Positions 10,001 to 18,288 of a DNA stretch of 64,000 nucleotides are shown here, piece after piece. How positions within the stretch are numbered: the stretch's first letter is position 1; each line of letters starts with the position of its first letter. The translations under genes and the position numbers were made by a program. This DNA is from Bacillota bacterium (GTDB lineage Bacteria > Bacillota > Clostridia > Christensenellales > Pumilibacteraceae). The notes beneath the pieces were generated by a model that saw only the letters and a program-made list of their open reading frames with translations, did no database searches and had not been told where the DNA came from. The DNA is taken from the NCBI GenBank assembly GCA_009777485.1, contig WRLT01000004.1:1-64000 (forward strand), given 5' to 3'.

Positions 10001-12520
10001 AGCATGCGCAAATCCCGCTTTTACAAAAAAATAAAAAAATATTGTAAGGAGCAGCCCGACGATGCACAGCTGGTATTTGAAAGCATTAAGCTGTTTATCG
10101 AAGCGGAGGCAGAGCTTAAAGCCCTGCTATTATACGGCGACAAATACGAAAAGGGTGAAATGTGGTCGCCTGAAATTTACGGCGCGGCGGAGCTTTACCG
10201 CAGACACATACGCGACCTGCGCGAAATGTGCGTCTATAACACTCATTTGGAGCAATGCGCCGCGTTCCCGCAGCTTGCCGAAATTTCGCAGCGTTATCAT
10301 ACGGGTCAGGTTGAAAGCAAGGACGTTGTGCCGTTGTTTGAGCGCAGCTTTTGGAACGCATGGGTGCGGCGCGAAATATCGTCCGACCCCGCGCTAAACA
10401 GCTTCTCTCCCAGCGAATACGCAACCAAGCGCGAAAGGTTTAAAGCACTTACCGAATTTACCGCCAAATTAACGCAAAAGGAAGTTTTCTTAAAGCTGGC
10501 GTCTAAGCTGCCAAACTTTAAGTACGCCGCGCAAGCCACCAGTGAGCCGGGAATTTTATTAAAAGCGGTAAAAAGTCGCGGCAGAGGCATAACTATACGG
10601 CAAATATTCAGCCGTGTACCGAATTTACTTGCCAAAGTAAAGCCTTGTATGCTTATGAGTCCGCTTTCGGCGGCACAATACCTGCCTGAGGACTTTCCCG
10701 AATTCGATTTAGTCGTATTTGATGAGGCGTCTCAGCTGCTAACCTGCGATGCGGCAGGGGCAATCTCACGCGGTAAATGCACGGTAGTTGTCGGCGACCC
10801 CAAGCAGCTGCCTCCCACCACCTTCTTTTCAAGCCGCAGCGACGATGAGGACGACTCTTTTGAACTGCACGACCTTGAAAGTGTATTAGACGATATGCTT
10901 ACCCTCAACGTACACGAAAAGCGGCTGTTGTGGCATTACCGCAGCGAACACGAAAGCCTTATCGCGTTTCCGAATGCCAATTATTACGATAACCGCCTAA
11001 TCACCTTTCCTACACCCGACGATACGTTCAGCCGCGTAGAATTCCGCCGCGTGAACGGAACCTACGACCGCGGCGGTACGCGCACCAATCAAAAAGAAGC
11101 CGAAGCCGTTGTAGAGGAGCTTTTCGACTGTTTAAAGGATTCCGAAAAAAGCAAGTTAAGCTACGGCATTGTAACCTTTAACGTAACGCAACAAAATTTA
11201 ATTCAAGACTTAGTGGACAAAAGAATCGCGAAAGAGCCGATGCTTGATAAATTTTTCTCAACGGGAGAAAGCCCCGTGTTTATAAAAAATATCGAAAGCG
11301 TACAAGGCGATGAGCGCGATGTTATTATTTTCTCTATTACCTACGGTATGGATAAGGAAGGCAAAATGACCGTCAACTTCGGCCCTATCAACAAGGACGG
11401 CGGTTGGAGGCGGCTAAACGTTGCTATCACGCGTTCGTGCAAACGGATTCTTGTATTCTCTACCATTACGCCCGATACCATAGACCTTTCCCGCACCTCC
11501 GCACGCGGTGTTGAAGGCTTAAAAGGCTTTATGAACTACGCAATCAATCCCCGCGCATTCTTTAAAACGGCGCAAGGCTCCGCCTCAGAAACCGCGTATA
11601 TCGCCGCCGTAGCACAATCCCTGCGCGAAAAAGGCTACCGCGCCGTAGAAAACATGGGCAGAAGCTTAAACCGCATCGATGTAGCCGTGCAAGATGACAA
11701 CGGACGATACAAACTAGGAATTCTTTGCGACAATGAGGCTATGGCTAAGGCCGCCAACGTGCGCGACCGCGAATACGGCAACGAAAACTTTTTGCGGCAT
11801 ATGGGTTGGAATTTAACGCGTGCTTACGCAACAGAATGGTGGCAAGACCCGCAAGGAGAAACCAAACGCCTTATCTCTATTATAGAAGGAAAAGAAGACG
11901 ATTATAAGGGTGCGTGCGCCGAGGCGGAAATCGAGGAAATGGAGGCTAAGCACCAAGAAATCGCGTTCAACCCGAATATCCCTCTACCCGTTCAAGAATA
12001 CGTTACAGCGGATTTACCGCAAAATCTGCCCGATGCGTTTTATTTGTTTAACCACGTTCAAACCGTTTGCGAACAAGTACGCACCGTCATACGTGCCGAA
12101 GGCCCGATTAGCGAACAACGCTTATATAAGGCGGTTGCCGCTGCGTGGAATATCCCGCGAATGTCGCAAAAATTTAACGAGCATATGGCACAAATCATGC
12201 GCCGCGTAAATCCTGTAACCAACCTTACGCAAAACACACGGTTTTATTGGAACCAGCGCGAGGATATGGCCATGTCCCGCTACCGCGCTCCGTCCGACCG
12301 CAAAGCAGACGAAATCCCGCAGGAGGAATACGCAGTAGCGGCGTACTATATCATGAAAAACGCTATCTCTATCGGACATGAGGATTTAGTGCGCGAAACG
12401 GCAAAGCTGTTCGGCTTTATCCGCTCTCCCATTGTATCTATGCGTATCGACATGGCGCTTTCGCGCTTAACGGTAGAGGGCAAAGTAATTAAATCCGGCG
12501 CAACGTATAAGATACGCTAG
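7076..12520 (+). CDS. DUF4011-type superfamily 1 helicase with C-terminal nuclease-like and DUF3320 regions
   Basis: About 1,814 residues, predicted cytoplasmic. Order seen: N-terminal region with a transglutaminase-like stretch (LGTCLDTTMLLCSC, then GHAFPGFWL, about 250-310); the DUF4011 signature WQRDLLDITLRNPLINYR near 415; Walker A GPPGTGKS near 718; a long helical insert; Walker B VVFDEASQLL and GDPKQLPPTT near 1215-1245; motif SVQGDERDVIIFS near 1408 and NVAITRS; a Vsr/MTES_1575-like nuclease fold near 1500-1600 (RIDVAV, GWNLTRAYATEWW); and a DUF3320-like end. Relatives of this architecture occur in antiviral systems such as Hhe (established for those; inferred here). In the nuclease-like part the usual IECDG reads ILCDN and the usual His is absent, so nuclease activity may be lost. 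The open frame extends upstream to a TTG that is really the promoter -35. Confidence 0.85.
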   Translation: MEDEEKNVEPQTDSDCPQLEESEKEGYKPRPSFVSGGAENVYKFQKGDLLIKLEPAKSVCFAMQQNSSSLLRSFSVMNNTHLEMRGLRLMVSSTPQFFEPLYLSLDSLAAGEEHHFRNAVVTPDFDYLATVTERIRANVTVDCEIGETPVKRESEPINILAFDEWPGMGTVPELLACFSTPRDPAVNGIISEAAQLLKQENLSFDGYQSGDPNVVNKQLAAIFSVIKARNIAYSMPPASFEQSGQKIRLPKTIVDLGLGTCLDTTMLLCSCAEAVGINPVIFIFNGHAFPGFWLKETTFPEVINDDLSAVNKRMAGGLSELAALESTLLTDNKSAYVDAVKNARERLHTGKGFVCYIDVSRARKSGILPLPIRYEEDGKYFVDRKMYEALQQEVKDLRVRDGNLESTGLKDRLEKWQRDLLDITLRNPLINYRINRAGVPMLNFDVEAVEKAFAEGKSLQIAPTPKELGRQITDITNLSVENDPQLTNILKNDLASGSLRSALKEEDLVKRLTTLFRQDREAMEESGANLMYLALGFLKWREADKPNVDRFAPILLLPMEITRRSANSGYQITLREDEYQPNLSLIEMLRVNYKIDASGLKDLQKDLPESETGVDVRQAFTYIRKLIIEQKGWDVVEAASLGAFQFAKFVLWNDLKTRELRVRSHPLTGAMISAKNSPALYESAFKTDGRLYLPLDSDSSQTDASKAAAEGKTFVLHGPPGTGKSQVITNVIANALAHGQRVLFIAEKIAALDVVKRRLSRLGLFDFCLELHSNKSQKRGFYEQFDRLLELAESATDVKYDEAAEKLDAAAAELDTRSTALHKQKKIGQSVFSGINRLLETAPEGCDDFIQIRETDIEKSIYERGLDVLRPLSNIGEALGEPVNAAFYGCSVTEYSFDLRDKVIKLTQTLSDGYNPFQAAYEELVKLVQHRKKPKNLYDSESVHGLYYVLGELLHYKSKNGFLKFLLAIFSKRYRSMRKSRFYKKIKKYCKEQPDDAQLVFESIKLFIEAEAELKALLLYGDKYEKGEMWSPEIYGAAELYRRHIRDLREMCVYNTHLEQCAAFPQLAEISQRYHTGQVESKDVVPLFERSFWNAWVRREISSDPALNSFSPSEYATKRERFKALTEFTAKLTQKEVFLKLASKLPNFKYAAQATSEPGILLKAVKSRGRGITIRQIFSRVPNLLAKVKPCMLMSPLSAAQYLPEDFPEFDLVVFDEASQLLTCDAAGAISRGKCTVVVGDPKQLPPTTFFSSRSDDEDDSFELHDLESVLDDMLTLNVHEKRLLWHYRSEHESLIAFPNANYYDNRLITFPTPDDTFSRVEFRRVNGTYDRGGTRTNQKEAEAVVEELFDCLKDSEKSKLSYGIVTFNVTQQNLIQDLVDKRIAKEPMLDKFFSTGESPVFIKNIESVQGDERDVIIFSITYGMDKEGKMTVNFGPINKDGGWRRLNVAITRSCKRILVFSTITPDTIDLSRTSARGVEGLKGFMNYAINPRAFFKTAQGSASETAYIAAVAQSLREKGYRAVENMGRSLNRIDVAVQDDNGRYKLGILCDNEAMAKAANVRDREYGNENFLRHMGWNLTRAYATEWWQDPQGETKRLISIIEGKEDDYKGACAEAEIEEMEAKHQEIAFNPNIPLPVQEYVTADLPQNLPDAFYLFNHVQTVCEQVRTVIRAEGPISEQRLYKAVAAAWNIPRMSQKFNEHMAQIMRRVNPVTNLTQNTRFYWNQREDMAMSRYRAPSDRKADEIPQEEYAVAAYYIMKNAISIGHEDLVRETAKLFGFIRSPIVSMRIDMALSRLTVEGKVIKSGATYKIR

Positions 12521-12579
12521 CAATGTTTTCTATCATTTCACTATACGTTGCTTTTGGCTCGTTGATGCCGCTAAAATCA

Positions 12580-12750
12580 TTATTTCGCAGTTTTTTCTGT
12601 TTTTATATTGTATTTTTTAATAAGCTCCGCAGCTCTGCGGCGGTCATAGTCGATACGTTCGTCTAGCGTCATATGTTTGGTTTTTTCGTAAATGTCAAGC
12701 CTTATTCTGTTGACTTCCTGCTCAATAGGATTTAATTCATTTCTCATCAT
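12580..12750 (-). CDS. 56-residue partner protein of the PIN-domain gene
   Basis: A small frame missed by length cut-offs. It encodes MMRNELNPIEQEVNRIR and, later, YEKTKHMTLDERIDYDRR, a charged helical protein. The tandem ATGATG start overlaps the 3' end of the PIN gene (TGA at 12739-12737), and GGAGG lies upstream at 12764-12760. Short proteins of this NPIEQEVN...TKxMT type are often found after PIN-domain genes, which suggests a co-regulated or antitoxin-like partner. The order is toxin first, the reverse of most type II modules. Confidence 0.7.
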   Translation of the reverse strand: MMRNELNPIEQEVNRIRLDIYEKTKHMTLDERIDYDRRRAAELIKKYNIKTEKTAK

Positions 12751-13213
12751 TTTCAACAACCTCCATAGGCGACAAAATTTCTATTCTTCGGTAGCCGTTT
12801 GATAAATTTATGCTTTCTACGGCTACCTTTGTTTTGCGTTTAACAATATGCCCGAAATTCATGCTTACTATTAAGTCTAAATCTTTTACAGAAGCAATCG
12901 CAATGTGTAGGGCATCGGTTCTAAACCTTTCGGGAATTATCCCCGAATTAGTATAGTGTTGCGCCAACAGTAAAGTTTCTGCATCAGGAATAAGTGTAAT
13001 TACATTAAAGTCGGCAATCAGTTCAAGCATTTTAGAACGCTTTGGTTCGGGGGCTCTATCCAACTCGTCAAAAACATATGTTGATGTATAAGCTTCATAT
13101 TTTCCGTGCTTTATTTCGTCAAACAATTTTTTTGTATCGGCATGCGCATCTCTATTTTTATCGAAGTAATAATTAAAAAGCGTTGTTTCAAGATATATTT
13201 TAGGAATCCGCAT
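12737..13213 (-). CDS. PIN-domain nuclease (VapC-like)
   Basis: Starting at ATG 13213 (AAGAGG ribosome site) the protein is about 158 residues and begins MRIPKIYLETTLFNYYF. Acidic positions expected for a PIN active site are visible: E8 near the N-terminus (YLETT, where D is commoner), an acidic residue in TYVFDELDRA, D in FRTDALHIAIA and the NFGHIVKR end. PIN proteins are Mg-dependent RNases and many are toxins. A promoter TTGACA (13267-13262), 17 nt, TACAAT (13244-13239) precedes it, and excludes the 18 extra codons of the longer frame. It overlaps the 56-residue partner gene. The target RNA is unknown. Confidence 0.82.
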   Translation of the reverse strand: MRIPKIYLETTLFNYYFDKNRDAHADTKKLFDEIKHGKYEAYTSTYVFDELDRAPEPKRSKMLELIADFNVITLIPDAETLLLAQHYTNSGIIPERFRTDALHIAIASVKDLDLIVSMNFGHIVKRKTKVAVESINLSNGYRRIEILSPMEVVENDEK

Positions 13214-13345
13214 AGCACACCTCTTAGCTTGTAAAACAATTGTATCATAAAACAGGGCGTTTGTCAAGCATAATAATTTGCAAGGTTGTATTATCCTAAT
13301 GCTTGCGCGATATCCGCCAAAATATCGTCTATGTTTTATTTCAAA

Positions 13346-13981
13346 TCAAGCAAAATGATATCCCGCGCAAAACAGTATAATAAACAGCACTACAAAAGCA
13401 TTCAGCACAACTCCCGTTAAAGACAGCGTTTGATTGCCGCCCTTAGTTGTAGCATAAACCGAAAGCGCAAGGCCGATTACCGACAAAACCACCGAACCCG
13501 AAAAAACCCCGATATTAAGCCCGAATCCCCCGTCAGAGGTGATTAACGCCACCATCGCGCACATCGGTATAACCAGTATCAACGAAATAACGCCTATTAC
13601 TACCGCCGCCGTCATTTTTCTTTTATGTAAATCTTCGGTGTATAAAGGATACAAAGGCTTTCCTTTTCCGTCTGCCTTCATTTTGCCGCACAACAAAAAC
13701 GCAGCCTCCGTAAAAGACCATATCAGCACCGTTGTTAAAAGCGGAATCGAAATCCCCAAAGCAATGTCCACGCCCGCCCGCCATGATTTTTGTTGAAAAA
13801 CATAGCACAACAACCCAATGCCCAAAACATAAAAAACGGTTTGCGTTACCGCTTTTTTGATATACCCCAAATAAAAATTATGACTGCCAAACCCCAGCAA
13901 TGCCAAAACACCCGCACAAACCCGACTTTTCCCGCGCACCGCCTTTTTTTCATCAAAATTATTTACTTCCTTGTTTTCCAT
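13346..13981 (-). CDS. TM2-domain multi-pass membrane protein
   Basis: 211 residues with a short charged N-terminus (MENKEVNNFDEKKAVRGK) followed by a TM2 domain: a first helix (VCAGVLALLGFG), the SHNFYLGYIKK loop, and a second helix. Two to three further hydrophobic segments follow (VIGVISLILVIPMCAM, VVLSVIGLALSVYA, GVVLNAFVVLFIILF), like DUF4190 proteins. The role of TM2 proteins in bacteria is not settled. The predicted transcript starts on the ATG (TTTACA 14017-14012, 18 nt, TATACT 13993-13988). Confidence 0.8.
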   Translation of the reverse strand: MENKEVNNFDEKKAVRGKSRVCAGVLALLGFGSHNFYLGYIKKAVTQTVFYVLGIGLLCYVFQQKSWRAGVDIALGISIPLLTTVLIWSFTEAAFLLCGKMKADGKGKPLYPLYTEDLHKRKMTAAVVIGVISLILVIPMCAMVALITSDGGFGLNIGVFSGSVVLSVIGLALSVYATTKGGNQTLSLTGVVLNAFVVLFIILFCAGYHFA

Positions 13982-13987
13982 AAGTAC

Positions 13988-14017
13988 AGTATACCCTATC
14001 GCTTACGGCACTGTAAA
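13988..14017 (-). promoter_or_regulatory. Leaderless-type promoter of the TM2 protein gene
   Basis: Minus strand TTTACA, 18 nt spacer, TATACT, then 6 nt to the ATG ending at 13981. The predicted start of transcription coincides with the A of the start codon. Confidence 0.6.
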
Positions 14018-14064
14018 GCTATTTTCACGGATAAAAGACAACGCAACCGCAAACAAGCTTGCCA

Positions 14065-14222
14065 ATGAAGTGTTGCTTTCGCAACATGAAGACGCTTTCG
14101 CTTATGAAGTGTTTTCTTTTCGAAAACATGAAGAGAAGTGCCCAAAATCCGACCGAAATGCGAACTTGTTCGCACTTCATGCGCGTAGCGCACTTCATAC
14201 TTTCATGCCGAAGGCACTTCAT
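14065..14222. repeat. Array of short hairpins separated by ATGAAG / CTTCAT
   Basis: Successive short palindromes with different stems are joined by the same hexamer: GTTGC-TTTC-GCAAC, GTTTTC-TTTTC-GAAAAC, TGCGAAC-TT-GTTCGCA, TGCGC-GTA-GCGCA and TGCC-GAA-GGCA, with ATGAAG on the left part and CTTCAT on the right part of the array. Only spurious short open frames cross it. It lies downstream of the tRNA-Ser terminator. It could be a structured RNA or a repeat assembled from hairpin units. Confidence 0.65.
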
Positions 14223-14224
14223 TG

Positions 14225-14255
14225 CAAAAGAGTTGCTTTTAAGCAACTCTTTTGC
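14225..14255 (-). terminator. Intrinsic terminator of the tRNA-Ser gene
   Basis: On the minus strand AAAAGAGTTGC, a 6 nt loop and GCAACTCTTTT follow the tRNA CCA end directly, giving an 11 bp stem with a T run. Confidence 0.75.
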
Positions 14256-14256
14256 A

Positions 14257-14345
14257 TGGCGGAGGCGGAGAGATTCGAACTCCCGTGGGCTTGCACCCAA
14301 ACAGTTTTCAAGACTGCCTCGTTATGACCGCTTCGATACGCCTCC
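14257..14345 (-). tRNA. tRNA-Ser (anticodon UGA)
   Basis: The minus strand reads GGAGGCG (14345-14339) at the 5' end and CGCCTCC followed by GCCA at the 3' end, a 7 bp acceptor stem with encoded CCA. The anticodon arm is CAGT-CTTGAAA-ACTG (anticodon TGA), there is a long variable arm (GGGTGCAAGCCC) typical of serine tRNAs, and a T arm with GTTCGAATC. At 89 nt the length fits a class II tRNA. Confidence 0.94.
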
Positions 14346-14390
14346 CTAATTACTGTATTATACTAAGCCTTATAAAAATTGTCAAGCAAC

Positions 14391-14480
14391 AATTCCTTAA
14401 ACACTGCGCAAACATTCACCCAAATTCCTTAAACTATTCCGCAAACAATTCTAACAATTCCTTAAACTACTCCGCAAACT
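14391..14480. repeat. Three tandem copies of a 32-33 bp unit at the 3' end of the ABC gene
   Basis: The unit beginning AATTCCTTAAAC and containing CCGCAAAC (CGCAAAC in the first copy) starts at 14391, 14423 and 14456. The last copy contains the stop codon and final codons of the ABC transporter gene, so the duplications grew outward from the coding end. Confidence 0.65.
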
Positions 14481-16299
14481 GACTGTTGTATAGTTCGGCG
14501 TAAAAGCCGCCTTTTTCAAGCAGCTGCGCGTGGGCGCCGCTTTCGATAATATCGCCGTCTTTCAGCACTAAAATAATGTCTGCGTCTTTTATGGTAGAAA
14601 GGCGGTGCGCAATTACAAACGTAGTGCGCCCCTGCGTAAGCCGCTCCATCGCCTCTTGAATTAACGCCTCCGTGCGCGTATCTACCGAACTGGTCGCCTC
14701 GTCTAAAATCAGCATGGGCGCGTTTTGCAAAAATGCGCGCGCAATGGTTAGCAGCTGCTTTTGCCCCGCGCTTAATCCCGCCTTATCGTCTAACACCGTA
14801 TCGTAGCCGTGTGCAAGCGTGCGGATAAAATGGTCTAGATTAGCGGCCGTACACGCATCGATAATATCTTGATTAGAAACATCTTGATGATTAAACACGA
14901 TGTTTTCGCGGATAGTCCCCTCAAACGTCCACGCGTCTTGTAGCACCATGCCAAACACGTTGCGCACGTCCGCGCGCGATAATTCGCGGATATCTACGCC
15001 GTCTATACTAATCTGCCCCTCGTCGATTTCGTAAAAGCGCATCAGTAAATTTACCAGCGTAGTTTTGCCCGCGCCCGTCGGCCCGACAATCGCCACTTTC
15101 TGACCAGGCTTAACATGCGCCGAAAAGCCCTTAATTACGGGTTTTTCGGGCAGATACCTAAAATGCACATCCTTAAACTCTATCTCGCCGCGCACCTTGC
15201 CTAGCTTAGCCGTGCCGCGCTCTGCCGCGATTTCACCCTCGTCTAAAAACTCAAACACGCGCTCGCCCGCAGCGGCAGCCGCTTGCAAGCCCTGCCCCGC
15301 CTCCGCAATTTCGCCTAACGGTTGGGCGAATAAGCGCACATAAAACATAAACGCCACAATTACGCCTACACTGGTCAAACCGTGGAACACCAACGCCGCG
15401 CCCGCCACTACAATAGCCGCATAGCCCAAATTTCCCACAAACGCCATAAGCGGATACATCGATACCGAAAAGAAGTTGGTATTATGCACCGCCTTGCGCA
15501 AGCGCGCATTCGTCGCCTTAAAAGCATTTACCGCCGCGCCGCCCGCATTGTACGCCTTAACCACGTTATGCCCCGAATACATTTCCTCCACCAACCCGTT
15601 CTGCTCGCCCAACAGCTTTTGCTGACGGCGGAAAAACACCTGCGAACGCTTCATAATAATAATCAGCAGCGTTATCCCGATTACGGTAGAACCTACCGCC
15701 GTAAGCGCAAGCACCCAGTTTACCGTAAACATCATTACTAAAACGCCCGTTAACATAACCAACGAACTTACCAGCGTAACTAAGTGCATACTTAAAGACT
15801 GCCCCACCGTGTCAACGTCGTTGGTAAGACGGCTTAACGTATCGCCGTAACTAGACGAATCAAAGTAATTAAGCGGCAGACGGTTGATTTTTCCGCTGAT
15901 TTGCGTGCGCAGACGTTTTACGGTAAGCTGCGTTACGGTAGCCATAATCAAGCCCCGCGTCATCGAAAACAAAAAGCTTAACAAAGTAAGCCCGCCCGCA
16001 AGCACCGCAAGCTCTACAATTTTTTCGGTTTGCATGGGGCCTATATACGAAGGGCTAGGAATAGTGCCCTCTGCAATATAATCCGAAATGCGCCCGATAT
16101 AGTGCGGGGCTAAAATCCCCAACGCAACGCCCACCACCGACAATATAAGCGATAGTATCAGCGCGGCGCGGTACTTGCCCATAAAGCGCAGCAGCCTGCC
16201 AATCGACTTTCTAAGGCTTTTGGGCTTTTGAGGCGGCTTTTGGACGTTTTCCGCCGTTTCCGCCGCCGTGCTTATTATTTCGGTTTGTTCTTCCGTCAT
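14467..16299 (-). CDS. ABC exporter half-transporter, canonical ATPase site partner
   Basis: 610 residues: a poorly conserved N-terminal extension (about 1-40), a six-helix exporter domain (about 45-340) and an ATP-binding domain with Walker A GPTGAGKTTLV, Q-loop, signature LSAGQKQLLTIARAF and Walker B LILDEATSSVD with the catalytic Glu. It starts with ATG overlapping the 3' end of the upstream ABC gene by 4 nt (translational coupling). Together they form a heterodimeric exporter of the BmrCD / LmrCD / TM287-288 type, usually linked to drug or peptide export. The substrate is not predictable from the sequence. Confidence 0.92.
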   Translation of the reverse strand: MTEEQTEIISTAAETAENVQKPPQKPKSLRKSIGRLLRFMGKYRAALILSLILSVVGVALGILAPHYIGRISDYIAEGTIPSPSYIGPMQTEKIVELAVLAGGLTLLSFLFSMTRGLIMATVTQLTVKRLRTQISGKINRLPLNYFDSSSYGDTLSRLTNDVDTVGQSLSMHLVTLVSSLVMLTGVLVMMFTVNWVLALTAVGSTVIGITLLIIIMKRSQVFFRRQQKLLGEQNGLVEEMYSGHNVVKAYNAGGAAVNAFKATNARLRKAVHNTNFFSVSMYPLMAFVGNLGYAAIVVAGAALVFHGLTSVGVIVAFMFYVRLFAQPLGEIAEAGQGLQAAAAAGERVFEFLDEGEIAAERGTAKLGKVRGEIEFKDVHFRYLPEKPVIKGFSAHVKPGQKVAIVGPTGAGKTTLVNLLMRFYEIDEGQISIDGVDIRELSRADVRNVFGMVLQDAWTFEGTIRENIVFNHQDVSNQDIIDACTAANLDHFIRTLAHGYDTVLDDKAGLSAGQKQLLTIARAFLQNAPMLILDEATSSVDTRTEALIQEAMERLTQGRTTFVIAHRLSTIKDADIILVLKDGDIIESGAHAQLLEKGGFYAELYNSQFAE

Positions 16300-18095
16300 A
16301 ACCCAAGCTCCTCCTTAGAAAATTGTGAAAGCGCGATTTCGCGGTACACTTCGCACGTTTTTAATAATTCCGCGTGCTTGCCGATGCCTACCGCGCGGCC
16401 CTTTTCTAACACTACAATTTTATCCGCTTCCTTAATCGTGCCGATGCGCTGTGCAACAATCAGCTTAGTAACGCCGCTTAATTCGGTGTTAATAGCGGCC
16501 CTCAGCTTTTTATCGGTTTTAAAATCCAGTGCAGAAAACGAATCGTCAAAGATTAAAATGCTGCGCTTGCGCGCCAACGCACGCGCAATAGAAAGACGCT
16601 GCTGCTGCCCGCCCGAAAGATTTGTGCCGCCGCGCGCAAGCTTAGCCTCGTAGCCGTCTTGCAGCGTGTCGGTAAATTCCTTTGCCTGCGCAAGCGTTAA
16701 GGCGCGCGCTATTTCCTCATCCGTCAAAGGAGGCTCTTTCGCCCCGAAATCCACATTTTCACGCAAAGTGCCCGAAAAAATAACGCCCTTTTGCGGAACA
16801 TACCCCAACTTATCCGTAAGCTGCGGCAGCGTGTATTGTTTTACATTAACGCCCTCTACCAGCACTTCGCCCTCGCACGCGTCGTAAAAACGCGGAACCA
16901 AATTGATAAGCGTAGATTTTCCGCTGCCCGTAGACCCGATAAACGCGGCCGTTTCGCCTTGTTTAACGCTAAACGAAATGTCCGCCAACACGTACTCCTC
17001 CGCGCCTGGATATTTAAACGAAACGCCCCTAAACTCTACCTCGCCCGTGCGCGCGGGGTTGTCCTGTGCGCCCGCACCGCTTAAAATAGCGGGCTTCGTG
17101 TCCAATACCTCCATAATGCGCCTTGCCGAAACAGCGGCGCGCGGCAGCATAATAAACACCATTACCATCATTAAAAACGAAGTCAACGCCATCATAGCGT
17201 ATTGCGAAAACGCCAGCATATCGCCGTACAGCGCGCCTTGCGCCGCCGCCGCACCTAAAATCTCGCTTTGCCCCGCTCCCGCAACAGGTGCGGCTCCGTG
17301 GATTAAAAACGCACCGATTACCGAAATGCCCAGCGTAAGCCCCGTAAGCAGCAACATCATAGCAGGCATTAACGCCTGCATGGTGCGGGTAGTAAACAAC
17401 TGCGTTTTGGTGATGTCTTGATTCGCGCGCTCAAAACGCTCCTCTTGAAACTGCTCGGCGTTAAACGCGCGGATTACGCGTATCCCCGTTAAGTTTTCCC
17501 GCGTAAGGCGGTTTAAACTGTCCGTTAAGGTTTGAATGCGGCGAAACTTTGGCAATACGGCCAACACCACAAACAGCACTAAAGAAAGCATTACGCAAAT
17601 CACCGCCGCCGTAAGCGTGATAAACTCCCACGTATTCGCCCCGATTTTATATAACGCCCACACCGCCATAATCGGGGCGCGCAGCAATAAATGCGTACCC
17701 ATGCCCGTTAGCATCCGCACCTGAACCACGTCGTTGGTGGTGCGCGTAATTAAACTAGGGGTAGAAAAGCGGCTGATTTCCTCTGCCGAAAAGCTTTCCA
17801 CACGCTCAAAAATCAGCTGTGCCAACCGCGCGGCAAACCCCGACGACATGCGCGTAGCTAAATAAATCGTAGCCAACGCGCACGCCAACCCGCCTGCGGC
17901 ACACGCCAGCATAATCCCGCCGTTCAGCCAAATATCGGGCAAAACAGGCTGCGCGCCCGTAAAACTGAACTCCGTAGCCTTTATCATGTATTCAGGCATT
18001 AAAAGCTCTAACCAAACTTGCAGCACCACAAAACCGCCGATAAAAACTATCGTCAGCACATCGTGCCATTTAAAATACTTAAAAATGCGCGGCAT
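16296..18095 (-). CDS. ABC exporter half-transporter, degenerate ATPase site partner
   Basis: 599 residues with an N-terminal exporter membrane domain and an ATP-binding domain: Walker A GSTGSGKSTLI, signature LSGGQQQRLSIARAL, Walker B ILIFDDSFSALD. The residue after the Walker B Asp is Asp instead of the catalytic Glu, the known pattern of a degenerate site in heterodimeric exporters. It is the first gene of the pair. Its promoter predicts a leader of about 3-4 nt, with no Shine-Dalgarno possible. Confidence 0.92.
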   Translation of the reverse strand: MPRIFKYFKWHDVLTIVFIGGFVVLQVWLELLMPEYMIKATEFSFTGAQPVLPDIWLNGGIMLACAAGGLACALATIYLATRMSSGFAARLAQLIFERVESFSAEEISRFSTPSLITRTTNDVVQVRMLTGMGTHLLLRAPIMAVWALYKIGANTWEFITLTAAVICVMLSLVLFVVLAVLPKFRRIQTLTDSLNRLTRENLTGIRVIRAFNAEQFQEERFERANQDITKTQLFTTRTMQALMPAMMLLLTGLTLGISVIGAFLIHGAAPVAGAGQSEILGAAAAQGALYGDMLAFSQYAMMALTSFLMMVMVFIMLPRAAVSARRIMEVLDTKPAILSGAGAQDNPARTGEVEFRGVSFKYPGAEEYVLADISFSVKQGETAAFIGSTGSGKSTLINLVPRFYDACEGEVLVEGVNVKQYTLPQLTDKLGYVPQKGVIFSGTLRENVDFGAKEPPLTDEEIARALTLAQAKEFTDTLQDGYEAKLARGGTNLSGGQQQRLSIARALARKRSILIFDDSFSALDFKTDKKLRAAINTELSGVTKLIVAQRIGTIKEADKIVVLEKGRAVGIGKHAELLKTCEVYREIALSQFSKEELGL

Positions 18096-18105
18096 ATCGC
18101 TGTTA

Positions 18106-18134
18106 ATAGTATGCTGTTATTCAAAAAATGTCAA
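18106..18134 (-). promoter_or_regulatory. Leaderless-type promoter of the ABC exporter operon
   Basis: Minus strand TTGACA (18134-18129), 17 nt, TACTAT (18111-18106), then 10 nt to the ATG ending at 18095; predicted leader about 3-4 nt. Confidence 0.6.
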
Positions 18135-18288
18135 CTGATTTTTACTGCCTGAAAACTTGTTATCCATTATTTTTTAGCGTGTCAAACAAAAGCTTGCGCA
18201 TTTTAAATGGCAAATTGCCACCATTGCACCTATTAAAGCGAGAAGTTGGTATGCTTAATTATTAGCAATAATTTTAGGAGAACTATTC

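Noticed and set aside
14025..14482. Several open frames across the tRNA-Ser region (for example reading AERFELPWACTQTVF)
   Set aside because: These are translations of the tRNA and hairpin array; phrases of this kind are typical of false ORFs over tRNA-Ser genes.
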